A stretch of 64,000 nucleotides of DNA, taken from NCBI RefSeq assembly GCF_900107745.1, contig NZ_FNRO01000027.1, positions 1 to 64,000 of the forward strand, written 5' to 3'. The position numbers and the translations under genes are program-made. Under the pieces are notes generated by a model. It worked only from the letters and a program-made list of their open reading frames with translations. It had not been told where the DNA came from and searched no databases. Positions 27,379-35,897 of the stretch are shown one piece after another. Source of the stretch: Variovorax sp. YR216 (GTDB lineage: Bacteria > Pseudomonadota > Gammaproteobacteria > Burkholderiales > Burkholderiaceae_C). Every line of letters begins with the position of its first letter. Position 1 is the first letter of the stretch.

Positions 27379-27384
27379 CTGAGC

Positions 27385-28416
27385 ATGGCTGCCGGACCGT
27401 TCCGGATTACTGCTCAGCCCAGCGGCCGCACCTTTGGGGCACAGGGCGGTGAAGCCATTTTGGCCGCCGCGATTCGTCAAGGCGTCGGGATGCCCTACGG
27501 CTGTAGGGACGGCGCCTGCGGCTCCTGCAAGTGCCGCATGCTCGAGGGCGCCGTCAACCATGGCCCGCACCAGAGCCAGGCCCTGTCGGCACAGGAGGAA
27601 GCGGACGGACTGATCCTGCCGTGCTGTGCAGTGCCCGCCACCGACGTGGTGCTGGAGTCGCCGCACATCACCGACGAGGGCGCCTTCCCCGTCCGCAAGA
27701 TGGCCGCGCGCGTGATTGCACTGGAGCGCAAGGCGAGCGACGTCACGCTGATGAAGATCCGGCTGCCGGCCAACGACCCGCTGCGCTACCGCGCGGGCCA
27801 GTACATCGACATCATCCTGCGCGACGGTTTCCGGCGCAGCTATTCGATGGCCAACGCCCCCCACGATGGCGCCGAACTGGAGCTGCACATCCGACACATG
27901 CCGGGCGGCCGGTTCACGGACCACGTCTTCGGCGCAATGAAGGAAAAGGACATCCTGCGCGTGGAGGGGCCGTTCGGCAGCTTCTACCTGCGCGAGGATT
28001 CCGACAAGCCGCTCATCCTGTTGGCCTCGGGCACCGGCCTCGCGCCGATCAAGGCCTTGATCGAACACATGCAGCGACAGGGCATCCGACGGCAGGCCAC
28101 CCTGTACTGGGGAGGCCGCCGCCTCGCGGACCTGTACCTAGACGGCTGGGTGCGCGAGCGGCTCGCGGACATGCCGCAGCTGCGCTACGTCCCCGTGATC
28201 TCCGACGCACTGGCCGAGGACCTATGGACCGGCCGCACGGGCTTCGTCCACCGGGCCGTCATGCAGGACTACCCCGACCTCAGCGGGCACCAGGTCTATG
28301 CCTGCGGCGCGCCCGTCGTCATCAATGCGGCGCGCGCCGAGTACAGCACCCGCTGCAAGCTACCGGCAAACGCCTTCTTTGCCGACTCCTTCATCACGCA
28401 GGCCGACAGTCATTGA
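27385..28416 (+). CDS. 2Fe-2S ferredoxin / FAD / NAD(P) reductase (CDP-6-deoxy-delta-3,4-glucoseen reductase-like)
   Basis: 343 aa. N-terminal plant-type ferredoxin with ligands in CRDGACGSCKC (about residues 37-47) and a later Cys in ILPCCAVP. Middle flavodoxin-reductase FAD domain with RRSYSMANAP and GPFGSFYLRE. C-terminal NAD domain with LLASGTGLAPIKALIEH and YACGAPVVI. An electron-transfer reductase whose partner oxygenase or dehydratase is not known. Six bases after the regulator gene, probably the last gene of the operon. Related genes are common in Burkholderiales outside such operons, so its tie to the pathway is uncertain. Confidence 0.88.
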   Translation: MAAGPFRITAQPSGRTFGAQGGEAILAAAIRQGVGMPYGCRDGACGSCKCRMLEGAVNHGPHQSQALSAQEEADGLILPCCAVPATDVVLESPHITDEGAFPVRKMAARVIALERKASDVTLMKIRLPANDPLRYRAGQYIDIILRDGFRRSYSMANAPHDGAELELHIRHMPGGRFTDHVFGAMKEKDILRVEGPFGSFYLREDSDKPLILLASGTGLAPIKALIEHMQRQGIRRQATLYWGGRRLADLYLDGWVRERLADMPQLRYVPVISDALAEDLWTGRTGFVHRAVMQDYPDLSGHQVYACGAPVVINAARAEYSTRCKLPANAFFADSFITQADSH

Positions 28417-28631
28417 GAGCAGAGCAGGTACGCCTTGCTGAACAGGTCGCAACCGGCGGCATCCGTCGCGAGTAGGTGAAGAGCGTTCTGCCAAGGCCTT
28501 GGGCCGTTGGCCCATCCGTCGGCTGGAGTACGCAACGCCCCATCACAATTGCAGTTGAACAGAAGAGCCGTTCCCTGATCCGCATCACAGTCAACGCGGC
28601 TTGGTCGGACGGCCGCGATGCAGCGAGTGCA

Positions 28632-28677
28632 GTCTTTCAAGAGGGCGGGGCGGACTGCGGCTTCGTGCCCATTGCAG
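28632..28677. repeat. Dispersed intergenic repeat, copy A
   Basis: About 46 bases, starting GTCTTTC and ending TTCGTGCCCATTGCAG, match the sequence at 33147-33193 at most positions with a one-base indel. Both copies are intergenic and in the same orientation, 4.5 kb apart. This is a non-coding repeat family of the host or the remains of a mobile element end. Confidence 0.7.
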
Positions 28678-29056
28678 ACTTCTCCGAGCTCTTCCGCATC
28701 GAGCGGTCTAGCAACGACTTCGGCATTCGCTGAGGACGGCTCCGAGAGCTCACGTTCTCGTTAGTGCACTGCGGCCGGTGGCCGACCGCCTGACATCGCC
28801 CGAAGGAGCAATGCGCATGTCCGCCTTGAGATCTCTGCGAGCGCATCGACGCTCGGGGTCTCGGCTATGGGGTGAACTCGATGAGCACAGTATTCGGACG
28901 CTGTCACTTAACAGCGCACTTCCTGGCGCTCTTCGAGCGGCGCGTCGCAAGGGTGGAACTGTGCCCGTCGAACCCAAGCCCGGACGTCCGTGCCGATCAC
29001 CGAGACCGTGTTACCGCCGCCGTGGGTTAGGGCGTGCCGCGAGCGATTGCGCTGCG

Positions 29057-29070
29057 TTGATCCAGATCAA
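29057..29070. promoter_or_regulatory. FNR/ANR/DNR-type box
   Basis: TTGATCCAGATCAA is a perfect match to TTGAT-N4-ATCAA, the half-site pair bound by FNR/CRP-family oxygen and NO regulators. The nearest start downstream is at 29457, about 390 bases away, so the gene it served may be lost or unrecognised. Confidence 0.5.
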
Positions 29071-29456
29071 TTTGGCGGTGCTGCCAACTCGCATAGTCTG
29101 TCAGGGTGCTGCGCGTGCTGGCCCGGCTACGCAGGGATCCATGGAGGGCCGAGAAGTCCGAAGCGATTTGTCAAAGGCTTGTCCACAGCCGGGCGACGCG
29201 TTTAACAGGTCGTCGATCTCACGGCTTGCCTTAAGCGCAGCGAGATCGTCCTCTATTGCACGGCACCCTCTTCGGAAGAATCCGCGGAACATGGAGCGAT
29301 ACAGCTTGCATCCTCGCTCCTGGTTTCCAAACGCCTCACGCACAACGTGAGCGAATCTAACGGATCGGAAAGGGCTATCGCGCCGAATGCGATCGGCATA
29401 GCATGATGGATGGATGGACGGCCGTCTCCCGCGGCGGCTATATGAGGAGGCCTGCC

Positions 29457-30155
29457 ATGGAAGAAGCATTTGGCGCGTCTGAGACCTACCGACCCATAGC
29501 GAAGGTGGTTGTCGTCGTTTCCGGCCCCGTGGAACAGCACGGGCCCATGCTGAACGTCGCGTTGATCGAGGCCTCCGAGGAGGCGATGGACGCGATGATC
29601 ATGGACATGGACCTCGATGTGGTTGTCCGAGGCAAACTGACGATCCTCGAATCCCACGCCGGCTCCTGGTACATCGAGGCGCTGCAGGCCTTGTCGATCA
29701 CGGTTCCCTTTGCCTATGGCACGCTCAAGGCGATCTCCGAGGCACCGAAGATCGCCGAAGGCCTGACTACCATTCAGAACACGATGAAGAAGGCGTTCAA
29801 GAAGCGCGTTCGAAAGATCGCACCCGACGCGACCGGCGCCAAGCTCACGATGGAGCCCGTGCAGGTGCCGGGTGGTTGGGGCCCTATGTTGGCCGACGCG
29901 CAGATTCAAGGGGGCCAGGTCTCCATCACGATGCGCGCGGCGGGATCGCCCTTGCCCAGAGGCATCGTCTCCTTCGTTGATGGCCAGTTTGTTCGACTGC
30001 GAACGGAGGGAGGTGATGTCGTGGCACGCCTTGACGACATTTCGGCGGTCGCTTTCGACGACACACCGATCGGTGGACCCGTACGCGGCGCGCCGGCAAC
30101 CGTTTCAGCGCCAGGCGGTGCAAGGCAACGCTCCGACGGACCCCCTCCACGGTGA
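29457..30155 (+). CDS. Hypothetical protein
   Basis: 232 aa from an ATG preceded by GAGGAGG 6 bases upstream, a strong ribosome site. No signal peptide. The middle has a hydrophobic helix (LQALSITVPFAYGTLKAI, about residues 75-95) followed by a basic amphipathic helix KKAFKKRVRKI. The C-terminal third is strand-rich (GGQVSITMRAAG ... RGIVSFVDGQFVRLRT), ending in a Gly/Pro-rich tail. The EQHGP near residue 25 resembles the creatininase motif but the rest does not. Isolated in a gene-poor region. Not recognised. Confidence 0.55.
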   Translation: MEEAFGASETYRPIAKVVVVVSGPVEQHGPMLNVALIEASEEAMDAMIMDMDLDVVVRGKLTILESHAGSWYIEALQALSITVPFAYGTLKAISEAPKIAEGLTTIQNTMKKAFKKRVRKIAPDATGAKLTMEPVQVPGGWGPMLADAQIQGGQVSITMRAAGSPLPRGIVSFVDGQFVRLRTEGGDVVARLDDISAVAFDDTPIGGPVRGAPATVSAPGGARQRSDGPPPR

Positions 30156-30270
30156 GGCGTCCAAGCCTGACTGATGACGACATTCGCCGTGCTCCCGTCG
30201 CGCGTCTGCCTCCTCCACAAGCTTCGCGGCGGGCTATCGCTGCGCGGTTTAGATGACCACGGCCGATCCG

Positions 30271-31593
30271 TCAGCAGCCACCGGCAGCGAGGCGCGCTGC
30301 CAAACGCCGCGCGGTTCGCGCGCTAGCGCCCTTGCCGGCAATCGCCAGCGCCGGAGGGTTGGCCAGCATTCGCTCGAAGACAGCCTGCACCTCTGCTGCA
30401 CAGATGTCCTGGATCGCCGCAATCGCACCAGCAAGTGGCGTCACGGTTGCGCTGGCAAAGAGTTCCTCGACGGCCTGCTCCATCGCCGCGTAGGTCCGTT
30501 CTCCGGCACGCACACGCGACACGATCAGTTGGTTCTTCGCCCGCTCCAGGTGCACCGGATCGATGTTCGTGGCCTGCTCACGCAGCAAGCCGGCCGTCGA
30601 CGTCACCAGCGCGTCGAGCTTGTCCGGGGTCGTGACCGCATGAATTACGAAGTTGGCCCAGACGTCCCCGCTGTCCATCGTGGAATGCGCCGTGTAGGCC
30701 AAGCCGAGCTGCTCGCGGACTCTGTCGACCAGGGGCGCGGACATCCCGCCTCCAAACAGGTTGGCGGCCAGCGACGCCGCAAGGCGCCAACGCTGCTGCG
30801 AGATTTCATCGTGCCGGACTGGCGTCAGTGGGTAGGCGATGTTCAGGAAGACTTGAGACACCTGCGGAAAGCGCCGGGCCACGGCCAGACCCATGTACTT
30901 CGCGGGCTTCGGCGGCAGCGGCCCAGGCAACTGGGCCGAGGGCATCGCGGAGAAGAGTTCCCCGGCGAGCGCCAGCCAGGCCTCGACATCGAAATTCCCG
31001 GCCGCCGCGGCGATGGTGTTTTCCGCGACGTGGTGGGACTGGACGTGCCGCACCAGATCCTGCCGGGTAAAGCTTTCAATGTTCCCGACGGTGCCGATCA
31101 CCGGCATGCCCATCGGGTCGTCGCCCCAGACGGCGCGGTCGAGCAGTTCGCCGGACGTATCCTCCGGGTCCTCCTCGTACTCGATGGCTTCCTGGCGGAT
31201 GACCTCGAGCTCCCGCTGAAGTTCGTCTTCAGGAAACGTGCTGTTCAGGACGATGTCAGCCGTCATGCGCAGCAGATGCTCCGCGTGCCGGCCCAGGCCG
31301 GTCATGAAGTAGCCGGTGGTGTCCTTGCTGGTGAACGCGTTGACGTCCGCGCCCAGCCGCTCTGCGTCCAGGTTGATGGCCTGCACGGAACGGGTGGCTG
31401 TCCCCTTGAACGCCATGTGCTCAAGGACATGGCCGATGCCGTTCGTGGCCGGGGTTTCATCGCGTGCACCAACGCGCAGGAACACCCCCACACTGGCGCT
31501 CTGCACGTGGGGCATGGGAATGGCGAGAAGCCGAACGCCGTTCGCAAGCGTGCGAAGAACGATGGTGGTGGGCTCGGTCGTTAGCAAGCCCAT
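30271..31593 (-). CDS. M16-family zinc metallopeptidase (processing-peptidase type)
   Basis: 440 aa. The inverted zinc motif H-x2-E-H occurs in GIGHVLEHMAFKG (about residues 55-66), with the third ligand Glu in the ELEVIRQEAIEYEEDPED helix about 75 residues on. A second, inactive half domain follows (ANLFGGGMSAPLVDRVREQLGLAYTAHS), as in mitochondrial processing peptidase beta and bacterial M16B enzymes. No signal peptide, so cytosolic. Three bases downstream of the XRE regulator gene, so co-transcribed. Substrate unknown; family members degrade or trim peptides. Confidence 0.9.
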   Translation of the reverse strand: MGLLTTEPTTIVLRTLANGVRLLAIPMPHVQSASVGVFLRVGARDETPATNGIGHVLEHMAFKGTATRSVQAINLDAERLGADVNAFTSKDTTGYFMTGLGRHAEHLLRMTADIVLNSTFPEDELQRELEVIRQEAIEYEEDPEDTSGELLDRAVWGDDPMGMPVIGTVGNIESFTRQDLVRHVQSHHVAENTIAAAAGNFDVEAWLALAGELFSAMPSAQLPGPLPPKPAKYMGLAVARRFPQVSQVFLNIAYPLTPVRHDEISQQRWRLAASLAANLFGGGMSAPLVDRVREQLGLAYTAHSTMDSGDVWANFVIHAVTTPDKLDALVTSTAGLLREQATNIDPVHLERAKNQLIVSRVRAGERTYAAMEQAVEELFASATVTPLAGAIAAIQDICAAEVQAVFERMLANPPALAIAGKGASARTARRLAARLAAGGC

Positions 31594-31596
31594 GGC

Positions 31597-31854
31597 TCAA
31601 CGGTCCTCCGGCAGCTGCAGTCTCACACCGATGCCGTAGAGCGCGAGCAGACCCAGCACGTGCCCGACAGCAACGCCGGGCTCCCCCGCTTCGATGCGCC
31701 CGATGGTTTGGATATGCACGCCCAAACGCGCGGCCGCTGCGGCCTGCCCTTCCCCGGCCGTCGTCCGGGCCTGCCTGGCCGCCGCACCCAATTCCCGAAT
31801 CGAGTGCAGTGCGTCTCCACCGATGTCTGCCGAGATGCGCTTACCTTTGGTCAT
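31597..31854 (-). CDS. HipB-like XRE-family DNA-binding protein
   Basis: 85 aa from the ATG at 31854. One helix-turn-helix: LGAAARQARTTAGEGQAAAAARLGVHIQTIGRIEAGEPGVAVGHVLGLL. The QTIGRIEAGEPGVAVG segment and the short C-terminal hydrophobic end resemble HipB-type antitoxins. HipB genes normally precede a HipA kinase gene, but here the next gene is the M16 peptidase 3 bases away. It probably autoregulates the pair. An ordinary XRE repressor is an alternative. Confidence 0.75.
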   Translation of the reverse strand: MTKGKRISADIGGDALHSIRELGAAARQARTTAGEGQAAAAARLGVHIQTIGRIEAGEPGVAVGHVLGLLALYGIGVRLQLPEDR

Positions 31855-32180
31855 GCGGGCATTGTCGCCGCCCGCACCTTGCCTCGAACTGTGACCCAGC
31901 GGTGGGGTTCCTCCGACCCAATGAGAGATGCTCAACAGGCGACTCCGCGCCCGACGGGGATTCCGTTGGACGGGTTGCGCGGGCGCTCGTTGAGCAGCGA
32001 GAGCAGCCGAAGGGCAGGGCAGGCCAGCGCACCCACCGCGCTGGTGGTCGACATGGGCGCCGAATGGCCGCTTTCAAGGGCGACCCGGGTATTGGCCTCT
32101 GGCCCCCAATCCCGAATCCGGCCTATGATTTTCGCCAGCAGGATCCCCATCCAAGATCCCCTAACCCGGAAGTGCCGACT

Positions 32181-32984
32181 ATGTACACGCGAATCCTGGT
32201 CCCCGTTGATGGCTCCACGTTTTCCGAGCAATTGATCGGCCCGGCGGCCGCGCTCGCCAAGGCCACCGGCGCCGAACTTGCCCTCCTGCGCGTCGTCGGG
32301 AATGCCGAGGACTACGAGGCGGCGAGGCTCTATGTCGAGAGGCTCGCGGCGGGCGCCGGCGCGAAGGCAGTCTGCACGAGCGCCAGCGCGGGGGTCGCAG
32401 CGGCGATCCGCGAAGAAGCGCAACAGGTGCCGGCCACGCTGCTGGCGATTTGCACGCACGCCCGCGGCGGTGCGATGCAGGCGATCCTCGGCAGCGTCGC
32501 GCTTGAAGTGCTGCGTGGCCTGGGTGGGCCGCTGGTCGTCTTTCGGCCCGACCCGACGAGCCCGGCCGCCCTGTCGAAGGTCGGCCGCGTTGTCCTGCCG
32601 CTCGACGGCAGCGATGCTTCCGAGGCCATCGTGCCCCAGGCGGCGGCCTTGGCAAAGTGGCTCGGCGCCAGGTTGATCGTCGTCTCGGCGATCGAGCCGT
32701 CGATGCAGCAGGATCCTATCGTCCTGTCGGGCGATGTCCAGGAATCGGGCTATGTCAACGAGCGCGCCCGCGACATCGCCGAACGCTACGGCGTGGAGGT
32801 CGGCTGGGAAGTGTTGCACGGCGACCCGAAGAAGGTGATTCCGCATTTCGTTCGCGGGCTCGGTGACGCGATGCTGGCGATGACGACGCACGGCCGGACT
32901 GGCTTCCAGCGTGTCGTCACTGGCAGCGTGACCGCCCAGTGCCTTCGCGACGCCGGCGTGCCGGTCTTCACTCGCCTGCCCTGA
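32181..32984 (+). CDS. Tandem universal stress protein (two UspA domains)
   Basis: 267 aa. Domain 1 starts RILVPVDGSTFSEQLIGPA; domain 2 starts RVVLPLDGSDASEAIVPQA at about residue 142. The second domain keeps the ATP-binding G-x2-G-x9-G-S/T pattern in THGRTGFQRVVTGSVTAQC. The first has a degenerate version (THARGGAMQAILGSVAL), so perhaps only one half binds nucleotide. Cytosolic stress protein. Divergent from the XRE gene, with 326 bases between starts. Confidence 0.88.
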   Translation: MYTRILVPVDGSTFSEQLIGPAAALAKATGAELALLRVVGNAEDYEAARLYVERLAAGAGAKAVCTSASAGVAAAIREEAQQVPATLLAICTHARGGAMQAILGSVALEVLRGLGGPLVVFRPDPTSPAALSKVGRVVLPLDGSDASEAIVPQAAALAKWLGARLIVVSAIEPSMQQDPIVLSGDVQESGYVNERARDIAERYGVEVGWEVLHGDPKKVIPHFVRGLGDAMLAMTTHGRTGFQRVVTGSVTAQCLRDAGVPVFTRLP

Positions 32985-33146
32985 CAGGAGGGTGCCCGAG
33001 GTTGGCGGCACATACCTCCACGGCAGTCCCGCCTAGGGTCTAGCTAGGCCGGCGACGTGAAAGCGATCCGCGACCCGACAACGTCATCCAGCTTGGCCGC
33101 CTGGATCTTCCGGCCGAACGCCGAATACCGTAGTGCAGCGCAAACC

Positions 33147-33193
33147 GTCTTTCAGTAGGGGAGGGCGGAACTGCGGGTTCGTGCCCATTGCAG
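33147..33193. repeat. Dispersed intergenic repeat, copy B
   Basis: Matches copy A (28632-28677): starts GTCTTTCA and ends TTCGTGCCCATTGCAG, with a few substitutions and one indel in the G-rich middle. Lies in the intergenic stretch between the universal stress gene and the GAF protein gene. Confidence 0.7.
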
Positions 33194-33240
33194 CCTTAGC
33201 GTGATTACGGACGAGAGCGTGCCGATCGCGCGCCTATGTT

Positions 33241-33756
33241 TCAAAGCGCCTGGTCCGCGGTTGGATCTGGCGGGTAACCGGGCTCAATGAATCGCTGATG
33301 AGGATCGATAGCAAAAGACGCAACGATGGGCGCCACTGTCTCCAGATCCTCGAACGCGCGATCGGAGACAGAGCCTGCCTGGAGATCGAAATGGCATAGC
33401 ACGCCCCACGGCTGGCCACTTGGCGACAACAGGGCGGTTCCATGGTAGGAGAAGATCACATGTTCGTAGGCATGGCCAAGGAGCCGCGGGTCCTTCGATG
33501 AATCATCCGTGCGGAAAGGACTTCCGGGCTTGACGAATTGCGCCAGGCTCCTGTCCAGAGGGAGTACCGACAAGAATGACGGTCGACGTTTGCCCAAAGC
33601 GTCATGAAAGCAAACGCTCTTCACCAGGCGCCCGGCGTAACGGTGGATCGCGGTGTAGCGCAGTGGCACTGCGTCGTTCAAAAATGCGAGCGCCCCTGAA
33701 AGCCCTTGCTCCCTCAAGATCTGAGAAACAAGGCTCTTCACCTGTGTGGAGTCCAT
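33241..33756 (-). CDS. GAF-domain protein
   Basis: 171 aa from ATG 33756. A single GAF-like domain: LRYTAIHRYAGRLVKSVCFHD, then RTDDSSKDPRLLGH, YHGTALLSPSGQPWGVLCHFDLQAGSVSD and a closing helix FEDLETVAPIVASFA. This matches stand-alone small-molecule or redox sensing domains (GAF/fRMsr-like core without visible catalytic Cys triad). No partner output domain, so it may act by protein contact. Ribosome site is weak. Confidence 0.7.
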   Translation of the reverse strand: MDSTQVKSLVSQILREQGLSGALAFLNDAVPLRYTAIHRYAGRLVKSVCFHDALGKRRPSFLSVLPLDRSLAQFVKPGSPFRTDDSSKDPRLLGHAYEHVIFSYHGTALLSPSGQPWGVLCHFDLQAGSVSDRAFEDLETVAPIVASFAIDPHQRFIEPGYPPDPTADQAL

Positions 33757-34026
33757 GAGGGGATTCTCTGTCTCATCTGGCGGCCTGCGCAAGCAGCGCC
33801 AGCACGGCCGGGACGTCAACAGATCCGGCAGGGGAGGGCACCGCGGCGAAAGCGCAATCTGTCGGAAGCGGGAGGCCGCCGCCGCGGGGTGCGACTCGGA
33901 TTGGGAGTGTTCAGGCGCTGAGTCGTGCCCCTGGGAACTGCTGCCGTGGAGCGGGGGCGGGCACAGGCGCGCAGTGGCATCGCCGACCGCTCGCCGCGGG
34001 CTGCTGGTCGGCTGTCCCTTGCAGTC

Positions 34027-35028
34027 TCAACCGATCTTTACGACAACCTTTCCCTTCGCGCGTCCCCGATCGAGATAGGCCAAGGCATCTGCGGTCGCGT
34101 CGAAAGGAAACACTCGGTCCACGACCGGGTTGATACTCCCTGACTCGATCAGCGAGGTGATCTTTCGCAGCTGTTCCCCATCCGCTCGCATGAACACAAA
34201 CGTGTAGGTAAGGCCAAGCCGCTTGGCTCGCTTCCTGATGCCTTGGCTCAACAGTCGCAGCACCTGCTTCAAGGGCCACGAAAGTCCCTGTTGGTCGGCG
34301 AACTCAGGGGTAGGGGGACCGGAGATGGAGATGAGCTGCCCGCCTGGCTTGAGCACCTGCAAGGATCGCTTCAGCACGTCGCCGCCAAGACTGTTCAGCA
34401 CCACGTCGTAGTCGCGCGGCGCGGCTGCGAAGTCCTGCTCCTTGTAGTCGATCACGGTGTCTGCGCCCAGGGCCTTGACCCACTCGACATTGCCGGTACT
34501 GGTGGTCGTGGTGACATTGGCGCCGAGATGCTTGGCCAGCTGGATCGCGATGGTGCCCACGCCGCCGGAGCCGGCATGGATCAGCACTTTCTGTCCCTTC
34601 TTCAGCTTCGCGGTCTCCACCAGCGCCTGCCAGGCGGTCAGCGCAACCAGAGGGACGGACGCGGCTTCCTCCATGGAGAGGTTCGCCGGCTTGAGCGCAA
34701 GCGATGCCTCTCTGACCGCGATGAAGTCGGCGAACCCTCCGATGCGATCTTGATCCGGGCGACCGTAGACCTCGTCACCAGGCTTGAAGCGGCTAACCCG
34801 CGGGCCGACCCGCACCACGGTCCCGGCAACGTCGTTGCCCAGGATGAGCGGCAGCCGATAGGGAAGGATCAGCTTGAACTCGCCGCTCCTGATCTTCGAA
34901 TCCAAGGCATTGACGCTCGCTGCATGGATCCGGACCAGAACGTCGTCCTCTCGCATTTCGGGCGCCGGCATGTCCGCAATCCGTCCGGTCTCCTTCTTGC
35001 CGTAGCGATCGATGATGAAGGCTTTCAT
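34027..35028 (-). CDS. Zinc-independent medium-chain dehydrogenase/reductase (quinone oxidoreductase-like)
   Basis: 333 aa from ATG 35028. Features of NADPH-dependent MDR enones/quinone reductases: LGNDVAGTVVRVGPRVSRFKPGDEVYG, AGSGGVGTIAIQLAKHLGA nucleotide motif (about residues 150-168), DYKEQDF, and no structural-zinc Cys cluster. Third gene of a nemA-SDR-MDR operon, 35 bases after the SDR gene. Likely reduces alpha,beta-unsaturated carbonyls or quinones, in keeping with the old yellow enzyme upstream. Confidence 0.85.
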   Translation of the reverse strand: MKAFIIDRYGKKETGRIADMPAPEMREDDVLVRIHAASVNALDSKIRSGEFKLILPYRLPLILGNDVAGTVVRVGPRVSRFKPGDEVYGRPDQDRIGGFADFIAVREASLALKPANLSMEEAASVPLVALTAWQALVETAKLKKGQKVLIHAGSGGVGTIAIQLAKHLGANVTTTTSTGNVEWVKALGADTVIDYKEQDFAAAPRDYDVVLNSLGGDVLKRSLQVLKPGGQLISISGPPTPEFADQQGLSWPLKQVLRLLSQGIRKRAKRLGLTYTFVFMRADGEQLRKITSLIESGSINPVVDRVFPFDATADALAYLDRGRAKGKVVVKIG

Positions 35029-35063
35029 GTGTTGATGGATGTTCCTCGTGGATGCGCGGCACC

Positions 35064-35852
35064 TCAGGCCGTCGGCTGATAGCGCTGCGCGGCGTGCGCT
35101 TGTCGCAGGCCTGCAAGCAATGCCTGGCGGGCGGCATCCAGCGCGTCCCACCGCGCGGCTTCGTGCAGCGGCGGAATCGTGACCAACTCGCGGCGGTCGA
35201 ATCCGACCAGCGCCGCATCGACGAGTTCGCCCACTTCCATCACCTCGGGCAAGGCGTTGAGGTCGATGCCGGCCCGCTCCCAGATCTCGGTGCGCGTGGT
35301 CGCCGGAAGTACCGCCTGTACGTAGACGCCCTTGGGCGCCAACTCGACGTTCAGGCCCTGCGACAGAAACAGCACGAAGGCCTTGGTCGCTCCGTAGATC
35401 GACATGCCGAATTCCGGCGCGAAGCCGACGACCGATCCGATGTTGACGATCGCGCCTTCGCCGGCCTGCGCAAGGCGCGGAGCAATGGCGGCCGCAAGGC
35501 GTGTGAGCGCGGTGGTGTTGAGCATCACCAGGCGATCGATGCTGTCGGCGGTCTGATCGACGAACCGACCTTGCTGAGCCATGCCGGCGTTGTTGATGAG
35601 GATGCCGATCCTCGCGTCGTCGCGAAGGCGGGCCTCCACGGCGGCCAGATCGGCCGGGAGGGTGAGGTCGGCCTGCAGAACGTCGATGGCGACCTTGCTC
35701 TCTTCGCGCAAGCGCACTGCGAGCGCGTCCAGTCTAGCCTTGTCCCGCGCCACCAGCACGAGGTCGTGGCCGCGCCGCGCAAATCGCTCGGCGTAGGTGG
35801 CACCAATACCGGAAGATGCGCCGGTGATGAGGACGATGGGAAGGGGCGTCAT
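35064..35852 (-). CDS. Short-chain dehydrogenase/reductase
   Basis: 262 aa. TGASSGIG cofactor loop at residues 10-17, NNAG at about 88, catalytic Ser in VNIGSVVG and Tyr-x3-Lys in YGATK (about 153-157). A typical classical SDR using NADP(H) judged from the Arg after the second strand (VARDKARL). Middle gene of the nemA operon, 45 bases after nemA. Confidence 0.88.
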   Translation of the reverse strand: MTPLPIVLITGASSGIGATYAERFARRGHDLVLVARDKARLDALAVRLREESKVAIDVLQADLTLPADLAAVEARLRDDARIGILINNAGMAQQGRFVDQTADSIDRLVMLNTTALTRLAAAIAPRLAQAGEGAIVNIGSVVGFAPEFGMSIYGATKAFVLFLSQGLNVELAPKGVYVQAVLPATTRTEIWERAGIDLNALPEVMEVGELVDAALVGFDRRELVTIPPLHEAARWDALDAARQALLAGLRQAHAAQRYQPTA

Positions 35853-35897
35853 GAGGATGTTCTCCGAAAAAGAAGGGGGATGAAGGCTGCAGCGCTA

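Larger units (their letters stand above)
28417..29456. other. Gene-poor stretch with an FNR-type box and a dispersed repeat
   Basis: About 1 kb with no recognised gene. A Cys-containing minus-strand frame at 28410-28640 (ending AAGCDLFSKAYLLCSQ) and another at about 29101-29380 have mildly protein-like composition but no family match and no ribosome site; both could be relics. Separate entries cover the repeat at 28632-28677 and the FNR-type palindrome at 29057-29070. A short inverted repeat CTCACG/CGTGAG lies near 29335. Confidence 0.4.

Noticed and set aside
28410-28640. 76-codon Cys-containing minus-strand frame after the ferredoxin reductase gene
   Set aside because: No ribosome site, overlaps the upstream gene end, and no family features; mentioned only as a possible relic.
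29520-29560. Creatininase-like motif EQHGP in the hypothetical protein at 29457
   Set aside because: The His-Leu-Pro-Leu and downstream metal motifs are missing; chance similarity.
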